Source: Sulfurospirillum diekertiae (GTDB lineage: Bacteria > Campylobacterota > Campylobacteria > Campylobacterales > Sulfurospirillaceae). Taken from it: a stretch of DNA of 64,000 nucleotides. A model generated the notes under the pieces. It had not been told where the DNA came from. It did no database searches and was given only the letters and a program-made list of their open reading frames with translations. Numbering within the stretch: position 1 is the first letter of the stretch; every line of letters starts with the position of its first letter. Position numbers and translations under genes: made by a program. Below, in pieces: positions 1-9,373 of the stretch. The stretch covers positions 806,001 through 870,000 of the forward strand of contig NZ_CP021416.1 in assembly GCF_002162315.1 (NCBI RefSeq). The letters run 5' to 3'.

Positions 1-44
1 TATTAATATTTTGCTGTCATTAAATTTAAAATGTATTTAGAAAA

Positions 45-76
45 TATAATTTTAAATTTATAAAACTATTGAGAGG
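45..76 (+). promoter_or_regulatory. Probable mfrA -10 element and ribosome binding site
   Basis: A TATAAT hexamer lies at 45-50 in a very AT-rich leader, and GAGAGG at 71-76 sits 7 bases before the chosen ATG at 84. No good -35 element is visible. The promoter is inferred; the ribosome binding site is clear and decides the start. Confidence 0.5.
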
Positions 77-83
77 AAATTTT

Positions 84-1934
84 ATGACTGAACAGTTTAC
101 CCGCAGAGAATTTCTGCAATCAGCCTGTATTACTATGGGTGCATTGGCAGTAAGTACAACGGGTGTTGAAAAAGCTTTTGCTGCAACTTCTGCTTCAACA
201 CCTAATACTTCAGGAATGCCAAGTTGCGATGTTTTGATTATTGGTTCAGGTGCTGCAGGTCTTAGAGCTGCTGTTGCCGCACGTAAAAAGAACCCAAATC
301 TTAGTGTCGTCGTTGTCAGTAAAGTGATGCCGACACGTAGTGCCACAACGATGGCAGAGGGTGGTATTAATGGTGTCATTGATTTTAGCGATGGAGATTC
401 ATTTGAATCACATGCTAAAGATACCGTAAAAGGTGGTGACTACCTTGTGGATCAAGATACCGCAATGAAATTTGCAACCTACGCAGGTGCAGCAATTCAT
501 GAACTTGATTACATCGGTATGCCTTTTTCACGTGATAGCAAAGGAAATGTTGCGAAACGTTTTGCGGGTGGCGCAGCCAAAAAGCGTTGTAATTATGCCG
601 CCGATAAAACGGGACATATTTTGACACATACCTGTTTAGACGATGCGTTAAAACATGGTGTTAAGTTTTTGATGGATCATCATATGTTAGACCTTAGCAT
701 AGAAAATGGTCACTGTGAGGGTGTTGTGCTTCGTAACATTCGTACGGGTGACATCGCTCCTGTGCGCGCAAAATCCGTCGTTTTAGCAACGGGCGGCTAT
801 ACCCGTGTTTTTTGGAACCGAACATCCACACCTTACATCGCAACAGGCGATGGTGCGGCAGCAGCTTTAAGAGCGGGTTTAACGTTTAAAGACCCTGAGA
901 TGCTTCAGTTTCACCCGACAGGCGTATGTCATGGTGGAACACTCATTACCGAAGCGGCACGTGGTGAAGGCGGTATCTTATTAAACAACCAAGGCGAGCG
1001 TTTTATGAAACGTTACGTTCCTAATAAAATGGAACTAGCCCCTCGTGATATCGTTTCTCGTTCTATTGAGAATGAAATTCGTGAAGGTCGTGGTTTTGGT
1101 CATGATATGGAAGCCTACGTTCTCCTTGATGTAACGCATTTAGGTCGTGAAAAAATCATGAGAGAGTTACCTCAAATTCGCCATATTGGTCTTTTATTTG
1201 AAAACATGGACTTGATTGAAAAACCAATTGCGATTCGCCCAACAGCGCACTACTCAATGGGTGGTATTGATGTGACGAGTTTGGATACCATGGCGACAAC
1301 CGCCCCTGGACTTTTTGCAGCAGGTGAAGCAGCCTGTGTTTCCATTCACGGTGCAAACCGTTTGGGAGGTAACTCCTTATGTGATGCAACTGTTACAGGA
1401 AAAATCGCAGGTATTAATGCAGCAGAGTATGCGGCAAAAGCGGATTTTGGTGCTGGCAAACGCCTTACCGACTTGACTCTAAAATGGATAAGCCACTTTA
1501 AAGAGATTACAAGCTCAAACAAAGGCAATGTCAATGACATGTATGCCCTTCGTGAAGAACTGGGTGCTGCAAACTGGTATAACATGGGAATTTTCCGTAC
1601 CGAATCAAAAATGCTTGCCCTTGCTGACAAACATGCAGAATTACAAGCACGTTATGACGCGCTTCGTATTCCAAACGCAAACCCAATATGCAATACAGCA
1701 TTTACAGAGTATGTAGAGCTTGGCAATTTACTCCTTGCATCACGTGCGGCACTCATGGGTGCTACGGCACGTAAAGAGTCACGTGGTTCGCACTTCAGAG
1801 AAGATTATTTGAAGCGCGATGATGCCAACTTCTTAAAACACTCGATGGTCACGATGGATGAGAGCGGTAAAATGCACTTAGCTTGGAAAGATGTCGTGGT
1901 AGGTCAGTTTAAAATTGAAGAGAGGAAATACTAA
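84..1934 (+). CDS. mfrA: Periplasmic methylmenaquinol:fumarate reductase, flavoprotein subunit MfrA
   Basis: Catalytic flavoprotein that reduces fumarate to succinate on the periplasmic side, with electrons from (methyl)menaquinol. The N-terminus has a twin-arginine signal (RREFLQ, residues 8-13) ending near an Ala-rich stretch, so it is Tat-exported. An FAD-binding motif (IIGSGAAGLRAA) follows at about residues 50-61. The substrate-site motifs HPTGVCHGG and RPTAHYSMGG and the late FAD motif NRLGGNSLCD are all present. The in-frame TTG at 69 was rejected because ATG 84 has the ribosome binding site and begins just before the Tat motif. It overlaps mfrB by one base and heads an mfrABE operon. 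The Tat signal and the CCG-type third subunit separate it from cytoplasmic FrdA/SdhA; family naming follows Wolinella Mfr. Confidence 0.93.
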   Translation: MTEQFTRREFLQSACITMGALAVSTTGVEKAFAATSASTPNTSGMPSCDVLIIGSGAAGLRAAVAARKKNPNLSVVVVSKVMPTRSATTMAEGGINGVIDFSDGDSFESHAKDTVKGGDYLVDQDTAMKFATYAGAAIHELDYIGMPFSRDSKGNVAKRFAGGAAKKRCNYAADKTGHILTHTCLDDALKHGVKFLMDHHMLDLSIENGHCEGVVLRNIRTGDIAPVRAKSVVLATGGYTRVFWNRTSTPYIATGDGAAAALRAGLTFKDPEMLQFHPTGVCHGGTLITEAARGEGGILLNNQGERFMKRYVPNKMELAPRDIVSRSIENEIREGRGFGHDMEAYVLLDVTHLGREKIMRELPQIRHIGLLFENMDLIEKPIAIRPTAHYSMGGIDVTSLDTMATTAPGLFAAGEAACVSIHGANRLGGNSLCDATVTGKIAGINAAEYAAKADFGAGKRLTDLTLKWISHFKEITSSNKGNVNDMYALREELGAANWYNMGIFRTESKMLALADKHAELQARYDALRIPNANPICNTAFTEYVELGNLLLASRAALMGATARKESRGSHFREDYLKRDDANFLKHSMVTMDESGKMHLAWKDVVVGQFKIEERKY

Positions 1935-2893
1935 TGAAATTTATCATTGATCGCTTTGATGGCAAAAAAAATTATCAACAAACGTATACGGTTGAGAAAA
2001 AGGATATTGAAGCATTAACCCTTCTTGGGACACTTCTTTTTATTAAACAACATCTTGATCTTACGCTCAATTTTACAGCATCCTGTCGTATGGCGATTTG
2101 TGGTGCGTGTGGTGTACGTGTCAATGGGCACTCATACCTTGGTTGCGACACTAAAATGACAGAGCTTTTTGAAGAGTACAAAGATGCTGACACGTTCCAG
2201 ATTTCTCCACTCGCAAATTACACAGTGCTTTCTGATCTTGTCGTAGATTGGGAGCCTGCAATCGAGAATTTACGTAAAATAAAACCGGGTCTTGTCGCCA
2301 AAGATAAATTCTCAGAAAAAGAGGGTTGTGTTCAAAATCAGGAAGAGTACGATCGTATTGTCAAACAGTGGGATTGTATTTTATGCGGTGTATGTGCTTC
2401 TGAGTGTAATAAACTTACTGCAGATCGCAGTGATTATATGGAACCTTTTGTCTTTACACAAGCATGGCGTGTGGCGAACGATTCGCGTACAAAAGATCCA
2501 ATGATCCATGTCAAACCAGCCGTAACAAACGGTTTATGGAACTGCGTACACTGTCAAGAGTGTGCCAATCGTTGTCCTAAACATATTAGTGCTGCGGATG
2601 ATATCGCAGGACTCCGTGCATTGGCATTAAGAAAAGGCCTCAACAGTGGTGTTGGTCCAGCGCATGCTAAATCGTTCTATACAGATTTAGTGGAAGATTC
2701 AGGTCGATTGAATGAAATTCGTCTAGCACTAAGAACTGAAGGTATGAGCACCGCACTTCGTGCAGGAACCGCTATTACCCTTATGCGTGCAGGCAAAATG
2801 AACCCACTCGAAGTCTTTGGTGGTCATGAAATTGAAGGTCACAAAGACTTAGTAAAAATGATTGAAGCAGCACATGCTGCAAACAAGGAGTAA
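1934..2893 (+). CDS. mfrB: Methylmenaquinol:fumarate reductase iron-sulfur subunit MfrB
   Basis: Electron-transfer subunit linking the quinol-oxidising part to the MfrA flavin. A plant-type [2Fe-2S] motif (CRMAICGACG, then a Cys at SYLGC) lies at about residues 52-77. Two further cysteine clusters follow, CILCGVCASEC near residue 147 and CVHCQECANRCP near residue 203, fitting [4Fe-4S] and [3Fe-4S] or second [4Fe-4S] centres of the SdhB/FrdB fold. At 319 residues it is longer than cytoplasmic FrdB (about 240), typical of the SdhABE/MfrABE type. It has no signal peptide, so it probably travels with MfrA through Tat. Its ATG overlaps the mfrA stop (TAATG), suggesting translational coupling. Confidence 0.92.
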   Translation: MKFIIDRFDGKKNYQQTYTVEKKDIEALTLLGTLLFIKQHLDLTLNFTASCRMAICGACGVRVNGHSYLGCDTKMTELFEEYKDADTFQISPLANYTVLSDLVVDWEPAIENLRKIKPGLVAKDKFSEKEGCVQNQEEYDRIVKQWDCILCGVCASECNKLTADRSDYMEPFVFTQAWRVANDSRTKDPMIHVKPAVTNGLWNCVHCQECANRCPKHISAADDIAGLRALALRKGLNSGVGPAHAKSFYTDLVEDSGRLNEIRLALRTEGMSTALRAGTAITLMRAGKMNPLEVFGGHEIEGHKDLVKMIEAAHAANKE

Positions 2894-2896
2894 CGT

Positions 2897-3751
2897 ATGC
2901 AAAAAGAATTTGCTTTTTTCCCTGGATGTGTGCTTACTCAAGCCGCGATCGAAGCTAAAATGTCGCTTGAAGCTATAGCTCCACTATTGGATATCAAGCT
3001 CAAAGAGATTAAGGGATGGAGTTGTTGTGGTGCTTCTCAAGCGCAAGATGTTGATCCATTGGCAACGTTAGTTGCAAATGCACGAAATCTAGCTCTTGCT
3101 GAACAGATGAATCTACCTATGCTTACAACATGTAGTACCTGTTTATTGATGTTACGCCGTGCAAAAGCACAGCTTGATGGTGGCGAAAAAGAGCGTATCA
3201 ATACGTTTCTTGCTAAAGGGAATATGAATTATAAAGGTACGAGTGAAGTGACCAGCCTTCTTTGGGTCTTGGCTCAAAATGCAGAGCTGATTAAGTCTAA
3301 AGTAAAAAAACCTCTCACAGGTCTTAAAGTAGCGGTTTTTTACGGTTGTCACAGTGTGAGACCTGAAAAAGATTTAGGTTTTGAAAGCTCTGTCAATCCA
3401 ACCAGCTTTGAAACAGTTGTGAAAGCATTAGGCGCAGAAGTCGTCCCTTTTGCAAAACGATTAGATTGTTGTGGATTCCATGCGGTCTATCCAGCTGAGA
3501 AATCGGTTATGAAAATGACCAGTGGCATTGTCAATAGCGCCGCAGAATCAAAAGCCGACTGTGTGGTAACGCCATGCCCATTGTGTCAAATGCAATTAGA
3601 CATCTACCAAGATGATGCACAAGATACAACGAAGTCAAAAGCACGTGTTCCTGTCCTTCACCTTTCTCAATTGGTAGGCTTAGCGCTGGGTGTTCCTGCT
3701 AAACAATTAGGTCTTGATTACAACGTTATTAATACGAGTAAATTAGGATAA
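2897..3751 (+). CDS. mfrE: Methylmenaquinol:fumarate reductase CCG-domain subunit MfrE
   Basis: Third subunit of the complex, replacing the haem-containing FrdC. It carries two cysteine-rich CCG domains: the first starts at FFPGCVLTQ, with CCGASQ near residue 43 and CSTCL near 79; the second has YGCHSVRP, CCGFHAV and CPLCQMQ in the C-terminal half. CCG domains of this kind (HdrB, GlpC, SdhE) bind Fe-S centres and mediate quinone-linked electron transfer or membrane association. It starts 3 bases after the mfrB stop with GGAG upstream, in the same operon, and is followed by a hairpin. The role is well supported by family and operon order; the exact cofactor cannot be read from sequence. Confidence 0.9.
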   Translation: MQKEFAFFPGCVLTQAAIEAKMSLEAIAPLLDIKLKEIKGWSCCGASQAQDVDPLATLVANARNLALAEQMNLPMLTTCSTCLLMLRRAKAQLDGGEKERINTFLAKGNMNYKGTSEVTSLLWVLAQNAELIKSKVKKPLTGLKVAVFYGCHSVRPEKDLGFESSVNPTSFETVVKALGAEVVPFAKRLDCCGFHAVYPAEKSVMKMTSGIVNSAAESKADCVVTPCPLCQMQLDIYQDDAQDTTKSKARVPVLHLSQLVGLALGVPAKQLGLDYNVINTSKLG

Positions 3752-3759
3752 CGCTTCTA

Positions 3760-3792
3760 AACCCACTCTACATATACCTTTTAGAGTGGGTT
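3760..3792 (+). terminator. Hairpin after the mfr operon
   Basis: A perfect 11-bp inverted repeat (AACCCACTCTA / TAGAGTGGGTT) with an 11-base loop lies 8 bases after the mfrE stop. It is followed by T-rich sequence but no long T run. It probably ends the mfrABE transcript before the porin gene. Confidence 0.7.
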
Positions 3793-3848
3793 AATCTTCT
3801 TTACATGTAATGTTAGTTGCCTTTTATAAAACACAAAAGGATGTAAGT

Positions 3849-5234
3849 ATGAAATTGGTAAAACTTAGTCTCGTAACGATTGTTATAGCAAGTATGGCAT
3901 CAAGCTCTTTTGCAGCAGATACGCTTGCTGATGCATTCAAAAATGGTAAAGTAAGTGGTGAACTTAGGGCATGGTATTTTGATAAAGATACGGAAAAATT
4001 GGATACGCAAAATGTCACTATGAACGGAGTGACGTATAAACTTCCCAAAGGTGTTAGCGATGATACTGCTAAAACGGGCAATATTTTAAATACCGTTGCA
4101 ATTTTAAATTACGTCACGGACACCTTTTACGGATTTAATCTTGGTGCAACATTCCAAGCCAGTGCGGCACCGTTTGTTGATGCTGAGGGCAAAACGGCTT
4201 ATGCCAGCGATATGTATGGTTCAGGTGCGGTTCTCTCAGAAGCGTACTTAGGGTACAAGATTGGTAAAACCAATGCTAAAATTGGTCGCCAATACATTGC
4301 AACGCCTCTTGTTAATGGTAGTGGTTCTCGCATCGTAAGAGAGTCCTTTGAGGGTGCAACGATTGTCAATACAGACATTCCATCAACAACCCTGATTGCA
4401 GGCTTTGTGGATAAATTCCAAACACGAACAAGTTATCAAACAAAAGGTGATTTAGGCGGTGATGCTCCAAGTTTTAACAAACGCGCTATTTTTAACGGTG
4501 TTTCAGCATCCGATACCTACCAATTTGATGATGCTTACACCATTGCGGTGATCAATAAATCCATTCCCCACCTTGCGTTAACAGCCCAGTACGCTACGGT
4601 CGGTGATGTTGTTGCCGCAAACACAGAAAATGTCAATCTTTACTACACCGATGCTAATTATGTACTGCCTATGAACGGCTTTAAATTAGGCTTTTATCTC
4701 AATTACCGCGGTTCTAAAACAGACCTAAGAAGCGGTGCTGTGAACAATGTAGATACCGTCTATTATGATGGTTCCCAAACAGCGGCACGCATCTCTATCA
4801 GTGAGCTTGCAGGCTTTGGCTTAGCAGTCACTGCAGCAACCAACAGTAAAGATGATGCGGTCATCGCAGGTATGGGTAATGGTGCGGCAAGTAGTACCGC
4901 AACATTGGTTAAAGCCAGTAGTCCATCATTGCGTGCCAATACAGACTCTTATCGTATTGATTTGACGTATGATTTCTCAAAATTAGGCGTAACAGGTCTT
5001 AAAAGTATTTTACAATACGCAGAGGCTAATCAAGATCGCGTCAAACAAGCCACAACCAGTGCAGATTACACTTCCTACGCTGGAGGCATCAGCTACGATG
5101 TTCCTGTACTTAAAGGCTTGAGTTTAGAGCTTATCTATGAAAAACAAGAAGTTGAAACAACACGTTATTCAAACAATACTAAATACGATTGGGATTTGAA
5201 TGAGCTTCGATTTAAAGCAAATTACAAATTCTAA
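3849..5234 (+). CDS. Opr-family outer-membrane porin, copy 1
   Basis: General porin of the outer membrane. A signal peptide of about 22 residues ends at SSSFA-ADTLADAF, and the mature protein shows alternating beta-strand sequence rich in Tyr, Gly and Asn. It ends in an aromatic residue (FKANYKF), the usual outer-membrane insertion signal. The conserved segment FKNGKVSGELRAWYF and the motif GRQYIATPLVNGSGSRI mark the Campylobacterota porin family. The ATG at 3849 was chosen over upstream in-frame codons because the signal peptide starts there and AAAAGG precedes it. A close paralogue lies at 41490. Substrate range cannot be read; the position behind mfr does not imply a shared role. Confidence 0.88.
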   Translation: MKLVKLSLVTIVIASMASSSFAADTLADAFKNGKVSGELRAWYFDKDTEKLDTQNVTMNGVTYKLPKGVSDDTAKTGNILNTVAILNYVTDTFYGFNLGATFQASAAPFVDAEGKTAYASDMYGSGAVLSEAYLGYKIGKTNAKIGRQYIATPLVNGSGSRIVRESFEGATIVNTDIPSTTLIAGFVDKFQTRTSYQTKGDLGGDAPSFNKRAIFNGVSASDTYQFDDAYTIAVINKSIPHLALTAQYATVGDVVAANTENVNLYYTDANYVLPMNGFKLGFYLNYRGSKTDLRSGAVNNVDTVYYDGSQTAARISISELAGFGLAVTAATNSKDDAVIAGMGNGAASSTATLVKASSPSLRANTDSYRIDLTYDFSKLGVTGLKSILQYAEANQDRVKQATTSADYTSYAGGISYDVPVLKGLSLELIYEKQEVETTRYSNNTKYDWDLNELRFKANYKF

Positions 5235-5278
5235 TTTTGCAATAAATCATCATTCTTTGGTATTTTGAAAAAGCGAAG

Positions 5279-5307
5279 CGGTAGGGTCTTTACAAAAGGC
5301 GCTACCG
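5279..5307 (+). terminator. Weak hairpin after porin 1
   Basis: CGGTAG (5279-5284) pairs with CTACCG (5302-5307) around a 17-base loop, 45 bases after the porin stop. There is no T run, so termination is only a guess. Confidence 0.35.
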
Positions 5308-5392
5308 TGTTAAAACTATTTCGCGTAGGGACATTTATTTCCGTCCAAATGTGTTACAATTCACGCACTATCTCCTCTTTAAAGGATTTTCC

Positions 5393-7006
5393 ATGACCCT
5401 TTCAAAACAGCTTCTTGTGATGTTGCTCTCAGCCATTATTGGTGCTTCTATCATCTATGGAATCAGTCTTCTCAAAATGGATCAGATATACACCACAACA
5501 ACAACGTGCCAAAGAACGACTTTGCCTAGTATTTTAGTGCTGGACGATATGCAAAGAGGTTTTTATCGGATCAGGCTTTTGCTGTGGGAACACATTGGAA
5601 CGGAAGTGAGTAATCACGAAGAGATAAAAGCCTTAGACGACAAGTATCGTACGTATCGCGGGGCATTTGAAGCCAATTTAAAAAATTATGCGATATTTGT
5701 TGCCGATACCAAAGAAAAAGAGATTTATGAAAAAGAACAACAGTTGTATGCGATTTATATTGCTATGGCTGATAAAGTTCTTCAAATGTCGCATGAAAAT
5801 AAAAAAGCAGAAGCCAAAGAATTTATGCTCAAAAATCGAAAAATGTCGATGAACTTAACCAATACGGTCGATGAACACCTCAATTACAATAAAAAACTCT
5901 CCGAAAACAACGCTCAAATAGCACGTGAGACCAAACAAACCGCTAGCGTTGAAATGACCGGTGTCATTCTTTTGGTCATTTTTCTCACGGTAATTTTAAG
6001 CTACTTGATCAAAAACAACATCATGCAAGGCGTACACCTCATTCGAGACAGTATCACCAAGTTCGTCAAAGAAAAAGAGCTCAAATTTAGAATCAGTTAT
6101 ACTAAGAACAATGAGATTAAAGAGATTGTGGAAAGTTTTAATGATCTTGTCAGCACTTTGGAAAACACCATTGTCGATGCGAAGCAATCATCGAATGAAA
6201 ATGCTTCGGTTTCCCATGAACTAAGTACCACCAGTATGCAAATCGGACGCAATGCAGAACAGAGCTCCGTCATTGTGGAGAACACCATTCAAGAGATTTC
6301 AACGATTAAATCCTTTGTGCAAGAAACCGCTACTCTTTCAGAGAAAATGAAACAGAACATTGCCACAGCAGGCAGTCGTTTGGATGAGGCTAAAAATGAA
6401 GTCATTACCCTTCGCAATGAAGTCGAATCTGCCAGTCAAGCCGAAACTGCTTTAGCCCAACGCTTAGATCAGATGAGTCATGATGCCGAACAAGTCAAAC
6501 AGATCTTAACGGTTATCTCCGATATTGCCGATCAGACTAATTTACTTGCGCTTAATGCCGCCATTGAAGCAGCGCGTGCAGGTGAACATGGACGCGGATT
6601 TGCTGTCGTTGCCGATGAAGTACGAAAACTAGCCGAACGAACACAATCCTCTTTAACGGAGATCAATGCTACGATCAATGTCATTGTTCAATCTATTATT
6701 GATTCATCAGAACAGATGGGACGCAATGCCAAAAATATTCAAAGACTATCGACTGTTTCCAGTGGTGTTGAGACCACCATCTTAAGTACAACCCATGTGA
6801 TGGAAGAGAGTGTAGCTTCAGTGACACAGAGTGCTCAAAACTCACAAAAGATTGCACGTGATACCGATAAGATTGTGGATATGGTCTCAAATATCAATAC
6901 CCTTATCTCTCAAAATGCCAGAAGTGTTGAAGAGATCGCTTCTGCGGCTGATCATCTCTCACGTTTGGCTGAAAATCTTAACAATAAGCTTCAACAGTTT
7001 ACATAA
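5393..7006 (+). CDS. Methyl-accepting chemotaxis protein
   Basis: Membrane chemoreceptor. One transmembrane helix lies at residues 7-27 and a second at about 190-207; between them is a helical periplasmic domain of about 160 residues like the four-helix-bundle (4HB_MCP) type. A HAMP-like linker and a long coiled coil follow. The conserved signalling tip ([19 protein letters not shown], then [18 protein letters not shown]) lies near residues 385-425 and contacts CheA/CheW. The ATG at 5393 has AAAGGA upstream and places the first helix at the N-terminus; an in-frame codon 42 bases upstream is unlikely. The ligand is unknown, and the neighbours give no clear hint. Confidence 0.88.
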   Translation: MTLSKQLLVMLLSAIIGASIIYGISLLKMDQIYTTTTTCQRTTLPSILVLDDMQRGFYRIRLLLWEHIGTEVSNHEEIKALDDKYRTYRGAFEANLKNYAIFVADTKEKEIYEKEQQLYAIYIAMADKVLQMSHENKKAEAKEFMLKNRKMSMNLTNTVDEHLNYNKKLSENNAQIARETKQTASVEMTGVILLVIFLTVILSYLIKNNIMQGVHLIRDSITKFVKEKELKFRISYTKNNEIKEIVESFNDLVSTLENTIVDAKQSSNENASVSHELSTTSMQIGRNAEQSSVIVENTIQEISTIKSFVQETATLSEKMKQNIATAGSRLDEAKNEVITLRNEVESASQAETALAQRLDQMSHDAEQVKQILTVISDIADQTNLLALNAAIEAARAGEHGRGFAVVADEVRKLAERTQSSLTEINATINVIVQSIIDSSEQMGRNAKNIQRLSTVSSGVETTILSTTHVMEESVASVTQSAQNSQKIARDTDKIVDMVSNINTLISQNARSVEEIASAADHLSRLAENLNNKLQQFT

Positions 7007-7123
7007 ACATGAAGTTAAAAAAAGTACAGCAACGAAATTCAATGAGGTATACATCATAAAAATATTTTGTAAAGGGCTTTTACGCTCAGTCATTTATTGC
7101 TTACATGCGAGGAAGCTAATGTA

Positions 7124-7834
7124 ATGGATGCATTTATTTTGGGATGTATTAGTTTTTGTACGTCGGTTATAACAGGGGTTATTGGCGTAGGGGGTGGACT
7201 ATTACTCATCGCGATACTTCCATCATTTTTACCCGCCAATGATCTTATCCCTATCCATGGGTTAAATCAAATTACAAGTAACGTGTCAAGAGCTTATTTT
7301 GGATATAAAAATATACAATTTCAAGTTATACCAAAATTTTTAATAGGTTCATTGGTTGGCGTTGGAACATTTGCCTGTTTTTTAACAATGATATCGCTTA
7401 CGTATATCCCCTTGTTTATAGGCACGTATATCTTGTTATCATTATGGTCACAAAGTTTCAACAACAAAATAACAAAATATGAAAACTATTATGTCATTGG
7501 CTTTTTTCAAACAGGATTATCTGTTATTGTGGGTACAACGGGACAACTTGCAATGGTCAAATTACTGAAAGAGTTCAAAGATAAAGATAAAGTTATTGCT
7601 ACCTCAGCACTTCTTATGAGCCTGACACACATCTTGAAAATTATCGTTTTTATCTATTTTGGGTTTGTTTTTCACGACTATCTTAGTATTATCATTAGCA
7701 TGATTATCGGCTCAATTTTAGGCTCTTATTGTGGATCCAAATTAAGAGATAAAATAAAGGGTGAAAAATTAATTTTTGCCTTAAAAATATTACTTTCTAT
7801 GTTAGCAGTGAAAAGCATTCTAAGCATTATCTAA
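7124..7834 (+). CDS. TSUP-family (TauE/SafE-like) membrane permease
   Basis: Integral membrane protein with about seven hydrophobic segments and the GVIGVGGGLLL glycine-rich motif near residues 15-25 that marks the TSUP family. A second GTTGQLA-type repeat occurs around residue 140, as expected for the internally duplicated fold. Members export sulfite, sulfoacetate or other organic sulfur anions. The ATG at 7124 is preferred because GAGGAAG precedes it. It stands alone between a chemoreceptor and a CRP/FNR gene, so the substrate cannot be inferred from context. Confidence 0.78.
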   Translation: MDAFILGCISFCTSVITGVIGVGGGLLLIAILPSFLPANDLIPIHGLNQITSNVSRAYFGYKNIQFQVIPKFLIGSLVGVGTFACFLTMISLTYIPLFIGTYILLSLWSQSFNNKITKYENYYVIGFFQTGLSVIVGTTGQLAMVKLLKEFKDKDKVIATSALLMSLTHILKIIVFIYFGFVFHDYLSIIISMIIGSILGSYCGSKLRDKIKGEKLIFALKILLSMLAVKSILSII

Positions 7835-7924
7835 TTTATAGCTACGCTCCTCTACATGTAATTAAAATCTTGCACGTGAATCAAGAAAAATATTTCTACT
7901 TTAAAGAAAGTTCTAATCATGCTT

Positions 7925-7944
7925 AAGTTAGGATAGCTTAACTT
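7925..7944. promoter_or_regulatory. Dyad AAGTTA-N8-TAACTT upstream of CRP/FNR gene
   Basis: A perfect 6-bp inverted repeat with an 8-base spacer lies 21 bases before the start codon of the regulator gene at 7966. Its position over the likely promoter or leader suggests autoregulation or binding by another factor. No binding data; inference only. Confidence 0.35.
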
Positions 7945-7965
7945 TTAATCTAAAGGCTTTATATT

Positions 7966-8604
7966 ATGGATCGTATTCGAACTGTTTCATGCTTTTCAAA
8001 ACTGAACGATGAGCAATTGGAAAAACTCAAGAAGATTTCTGTTATCAAAAAGTTTAAAGCTAAAGAGATTCTATTCTATGAAGGTGACGAGCCTATTTAT
8101 CTGTATGTTCTGCTTCAAGGCACGCTGAAAGTTTACAAAACCAACCACAAAGGACAGCAGATCTTTTTGCATCAGTTTTATCCTGGCGGCTTAGTGGCAG
8201 AGTTGGCTAATTTTGAAAATATTCCGTACCCTGCAACGGCGGAGTTTATGAGTAACAGTGAAGTGCTTCGCATCGACTACAAGGCATTGGAGCATGACTT
8301 TTTCAAAAATCCTGAGATCTCCTTTGAAATCATCAAAAGCCTCATTGCTAAACATAAAATCCTCATTGATGTCATTCAAAAAGAGGTCATTTTAACGGCT
8401 GATGCCAAAGTGGCAAAGTTTATTTTAGAAAATGGCGAACTCTTTAAAACGCTCAAAAATACCCAAGTGGCTTCCATTTTAAACCTGACTCCCGAAACAC
8501 TCTCTCGCACCCTTTCCAAATTCAAAACCTCAGGGCTCATCGAGCTTGACGAGCAGCATCACATTCACGTTCTTAAGCCTCAAAAATTGGAAGAAGTCCT
8601 CTAG
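7966..8604 (+). CDS. CRP/FNR-family transcription regulator upstream of nrf
   Basis: Cytoplasmic regulator of 212 residues: an N-terminal cyclic-nucleotide-like sensor barrel (about 10-120), a dimer helix, and a C-terminal winged helix. The recognition helix reads LTPETLSRTLSKF; its E..SR pattern is the FNR-type pattern that contacts TTGA half-sites. It lacks the N-terminal cysteine cluster of true FNR, so it does not carry an oxygen-sensing [4Fe-4S] centre of that kind. It lies directly upstream of the nrf promoter, which contains a TTGAC-N4-GTCAA box. Wolinella Nss proteins and Campylobacter NssR are the best functional comparison (nitrosative or nitrate/nitrite control). Signal and target are inferred. 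Confidence 0.82.
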   Translation: MDRIRTVSCFSKLNDEQLEKLKKISVIKKFKAKEILFYEGDEPIYLYVLLQGTLKVYKTNHKGQQIFLHQFYPGGLVAELANFENIPYPATAEFMSNSEVLRIDYKALEHDFFKNPEISFEIIKSLIAKHKILIDVIQKEVILTADAKVAKFILENGELFKTLKNTQVASILNLTPETLSRTLSKFKTSGLIELDEQHHIHVLKPQKLEEVL

Positions 8605-8620
8605 CCTTTTAGACATTTTA

Positions 8621-8662
8621 TTGACATAGGTCAATGTTTTTTTTCGCCTTTCTTTATACAAT
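8621..8662 (+). promoter_or_regulatory. nrf promoter: FNR-like box plus -10 element
   Basis: The perfect dyad TTGAC-ATAG-GTCAA (8621-8634) is followed after 22 bases by TACAAT (8657-8662). Counting from a start point near 8669 puts the box centre at about -41.5, the class II activator position of CRP/FNR proteins. The napA promoter has the same arrangement. Box and spacing are read directly; factor identity is inferred from the nearby ExxSR regulators. Confidence 0.72.
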
Positions 8663-8668
8663 ACCCGA

Positions 8669-8828
8669 AAGCTTTCAATAGATTATTTTATTAAAGATAT
8701 ATTAATAAAAATAGGAGGTTGTGAGTCTTGGTTCGAAGTTGGCGTTGTTCCTTTACATGTAAAAGAACACAAAACATTAGATTTCTTATGCGAAGTTGGT
8801 TTCGTAAGGCATCTATGAAGGAGGAAAT
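8669..8828 (+). other. nrfH leader with hairpins and an isolated Shine-Dalgarno sequence
   Basis: This 160-base stretch lies between the predicted start point and nrfH. It contains AGGAGG at 8714-8719, a hairpin built on the palindrome (TGTTC...AGAACA, about 8746-8768) and a second hairpin (CTTATGCGAA / TTCGTAAG, about 8788-8811) just before the nrfH ribosome binding site. A 13-codon reading frame from GTG 8721 to TAA 8762 follows the isolated Shine-Dalgarno sequence, but its 2-base spacing is poor. The leader may control translation or stability. Confidence 0.4.
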
Positions 8829-9362
8829 GTGAAAAGTAGTAATTTCCTAAAGTACACGGCACTCTTGGTTTTTGTCATAGCCATAGGCTTTTTTGCCTAC
8901 ATGGTGCATGCATCCAAAGCGCTGTCGTATCTCTCCCATGATCCCAAAGCCTGTATCAACTGTCACGTCATGAATACGCAATACGCAACATGGCAACACA
9001 GTTCACACGCTGAGCGGGCTGGGTGTATCGATTGTCACTTGCCACGGGATAATATGGTCAATAAGTACATTGCAAAAGCACGCGATGGGTATAACCACAG
9101 TGTTGCTTTTACGTTCAATACGTACAAAAATGCCATTAAAATCAGTGATGATGGAGCGAAGAGAGTTCAGGAGAATTGTATTTCGTGTCATGCGAGTTTA
9201 ACCTCACAAATGGTTAAAAATGCCGATGCAAATCACAATTATGACGATCCAAGTGTAGCAACGGGCAGACGTTGTTGGGAGTGCCATAAAGGTGTACCGC
9301 ATGGTAAAGTCAGAGGTTTGACGACTACGCCAAATAATCTTGGCGTTAAAGAAGTTCAGTAA
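8829..9362 (+). CDS. nrfH: Cytochrome c nitrite reductase membrane subunit NrfH
   Basis: NapC/NirT-family tetrahaem quinol dehydrogenase that passes electrons from menaquinol to NrfA. One N-terminal transmembrane helix (residues 8-25) anchors it, and four haem motifs follow: CINCH, CIDCH, CISCH and CWECH. The length of 177 residues is normal for NrfH. The start is GTG: the overlapping ATG at 8827 is followed at once by TGA, and GAAGGAGG lies just upstream. It starts the nrfHAIJ operon and is 11 bases from nrfA. Confidence 0.95.
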   Translation: MKSSNFLKYTALLVFVIAIGFFAYMVHASKALSYLSHDPKACINCHVMNTQYATWQHSSHAERAGCIDCHLPRDNMVNKYIAKARDGYNHSVAFTFNTYKNAIKISDDGAKRVQENCISCHASLTSQMVKNADANHNYDDPSVATGRRCWECHKGVPHGKVRGLTTTPNNLGVKEVQ

Positions 9363-9373
9363 AAGGAGAAATA

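Noticed and set aside
7852-7861. Extra palindrome copy CTACATGTAA
   Set aside because: One base differs, so it was not counted among the exact copies, though it may be a decayed one.
8721-8762. 13-codon leader peptide from GTG in the nrfH leader
   Set aside because: Shine-Dalgarno spacing is only 2 bases and composition is not telling. Mentioned under the leader but not called as a gene.
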